Shown piece by piece: positions 14,315 to 14,441 of a DNA stretch of 14,441 bases (its first letter is position 1; each line of letters starts with the position of its first letter). The notes under the pieces were generated by a model that was not told the DNA's origin, searched no databases, and was given only the letters and a program-made list of their open reading frames with translations. Made by a program: the position numbers and the translations under genes. Location of the stretch: the NCBI GenBank assembly GCA_041690535.1, contig JAWLHA010000090.1:1-14441 (forward strand). Direction: 5' to 3'. This stretch comes from JAWLHA01 sp041690535. Lineage in GTDB: Bacteria > Pseudomonadota > Gammaproteobacteria > Thiohalomonadales > Thiohalomonadaceae.

Positions 14315-14441
14315 CAGGGTGAACGCATACTAACGTCACTGTCGTGCTGTGAGCGACGTAAGTCCTTGAAAGCAGGTCCGCTGTGAATACATCCCTGTAC
14401 GCTCGACGGCCGCGGCCGCTTCGGGCATCCCTGCCCTCCCG
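14315..14441. repeat. Right-end cluster of dispersed hairpin repeats, mainly inverted
   Basis: No gene. Bases 14315-14363 are an inverted relative of the units at 67-112 and 127-184, and 14351-14378 is an exact 28-base inverted copy of 52-79. Further right are small hairpins with TCCC loops: GTACAGGGATGTAT when read on the minus strand (14386-14400), and GGGCA-TCCC-TGCCC near 14423-14436. There is also a 12-bp palindrome, CGGCCGCGGCCG (14407-14418). The last 12 bases equal the first 12 of the window (CCTGCCCTCCCG). It is the same repeat family as the left end. Confidence 0.75.

Noticed and set aside
1..14441. Composite transposon or genomic island bounded by the terminal repeats
   Set aside because: There is no transposase, integrase or tRNA in the window, and the genes between the repeats (gcvR, bcp, PIN-PhoH, chemoreceptor) are typical core chromosome. 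Repeat copies are also unequal at the two ends.
14430..14441. Identical 12 bases at both window ends (CCTGCCCTCCCG), suggesting a circular molecule
   Set aside because: Twelve bases is too short for an assembly overlap, and the sequence belongs to a repeat family found at both ends, so shared repeats explain it better.

Overview
The window is GC-rich DNA that looks like a gammaproteobacterial chromosome. The clearest signs are the gcvR-bcp gene pair (also adjacent in Escherichia coli), a LysR regulator, a PerM/AI-2E-family permease, an RND efflux operon, and a textbook sigma-28 (FliA) flagellar promoter in front of a chemotaxis receptor. A free-living, motile, respiring bacterium fits. A sulfur-oxidising or otherwise environmental lineage is possible, but the sequence alone does not settle this.

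Layout. 1-205: non-coding, built from dispersed hairpin repeats. 206-355: a small non-autonomous insertion with terminal inverted repeats and an apparent 8-bp target duplication, containing a dRS3-like palindrome pair. 649-2343 (+): response regulator with two PAS domains and a degenerate GGDEF domain. 2478-2504: sigma-28 promoter, followed by 2623-4242 (+), a chemotaxis receptor with a CxxCH c-type haem motif in its periplasmic part. 4479-4498: perfect palindrome over a likely -10 element, followed by the two-gene efflux operon 4544-8772 (periplasmic adaptor plus RND permease) and a strong terminator at 8785-8815. 8916-11283 (+): LysR regulator, a small unknown protein and an AI-2E-family permease, closely packed. 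11277-11423: 21-unit heptanucleotide tandem array between convergent genes, followed by two hairpins. 11627-14207 (-): PIN-PhoH ATPase, Bcp/PrxQ peroxiredoxin and GcvR-type double-ACT regulator, transcribed gcvR to bcp to phoH. 14294-14441: more of the hairpin repeats seen at the left end, mostly inverted.

How the genes work together. The first two genes are signalling proteins. The receptor is tied to the flagellar regulon by its promoter, and its haem motif suggests that it senses redox state or a gas ligand. The efflux operon lacks an outer-membrane channel gene and would need one encoded elsewhere. The LysR/unknown/permease group is probably one transcription unit. The minus-strand group combines a thiol peroxidase, an amino-acid-responsive regulator and an RNA-acting ATPase, all ordinary chromosomal functions.

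I found no CRISPR array, prophage, toxin-antitoxin pair, tRNA or rRNA, and no clearly new multi-gene system. The points most worth a second look are the haem receptor under a sigma-28 promoter, the degenerate GGDEF output domain, the nested small insertion element, the heptamer array reaching into a stop codon, and the conserved-looking small protein at 9839-10183.
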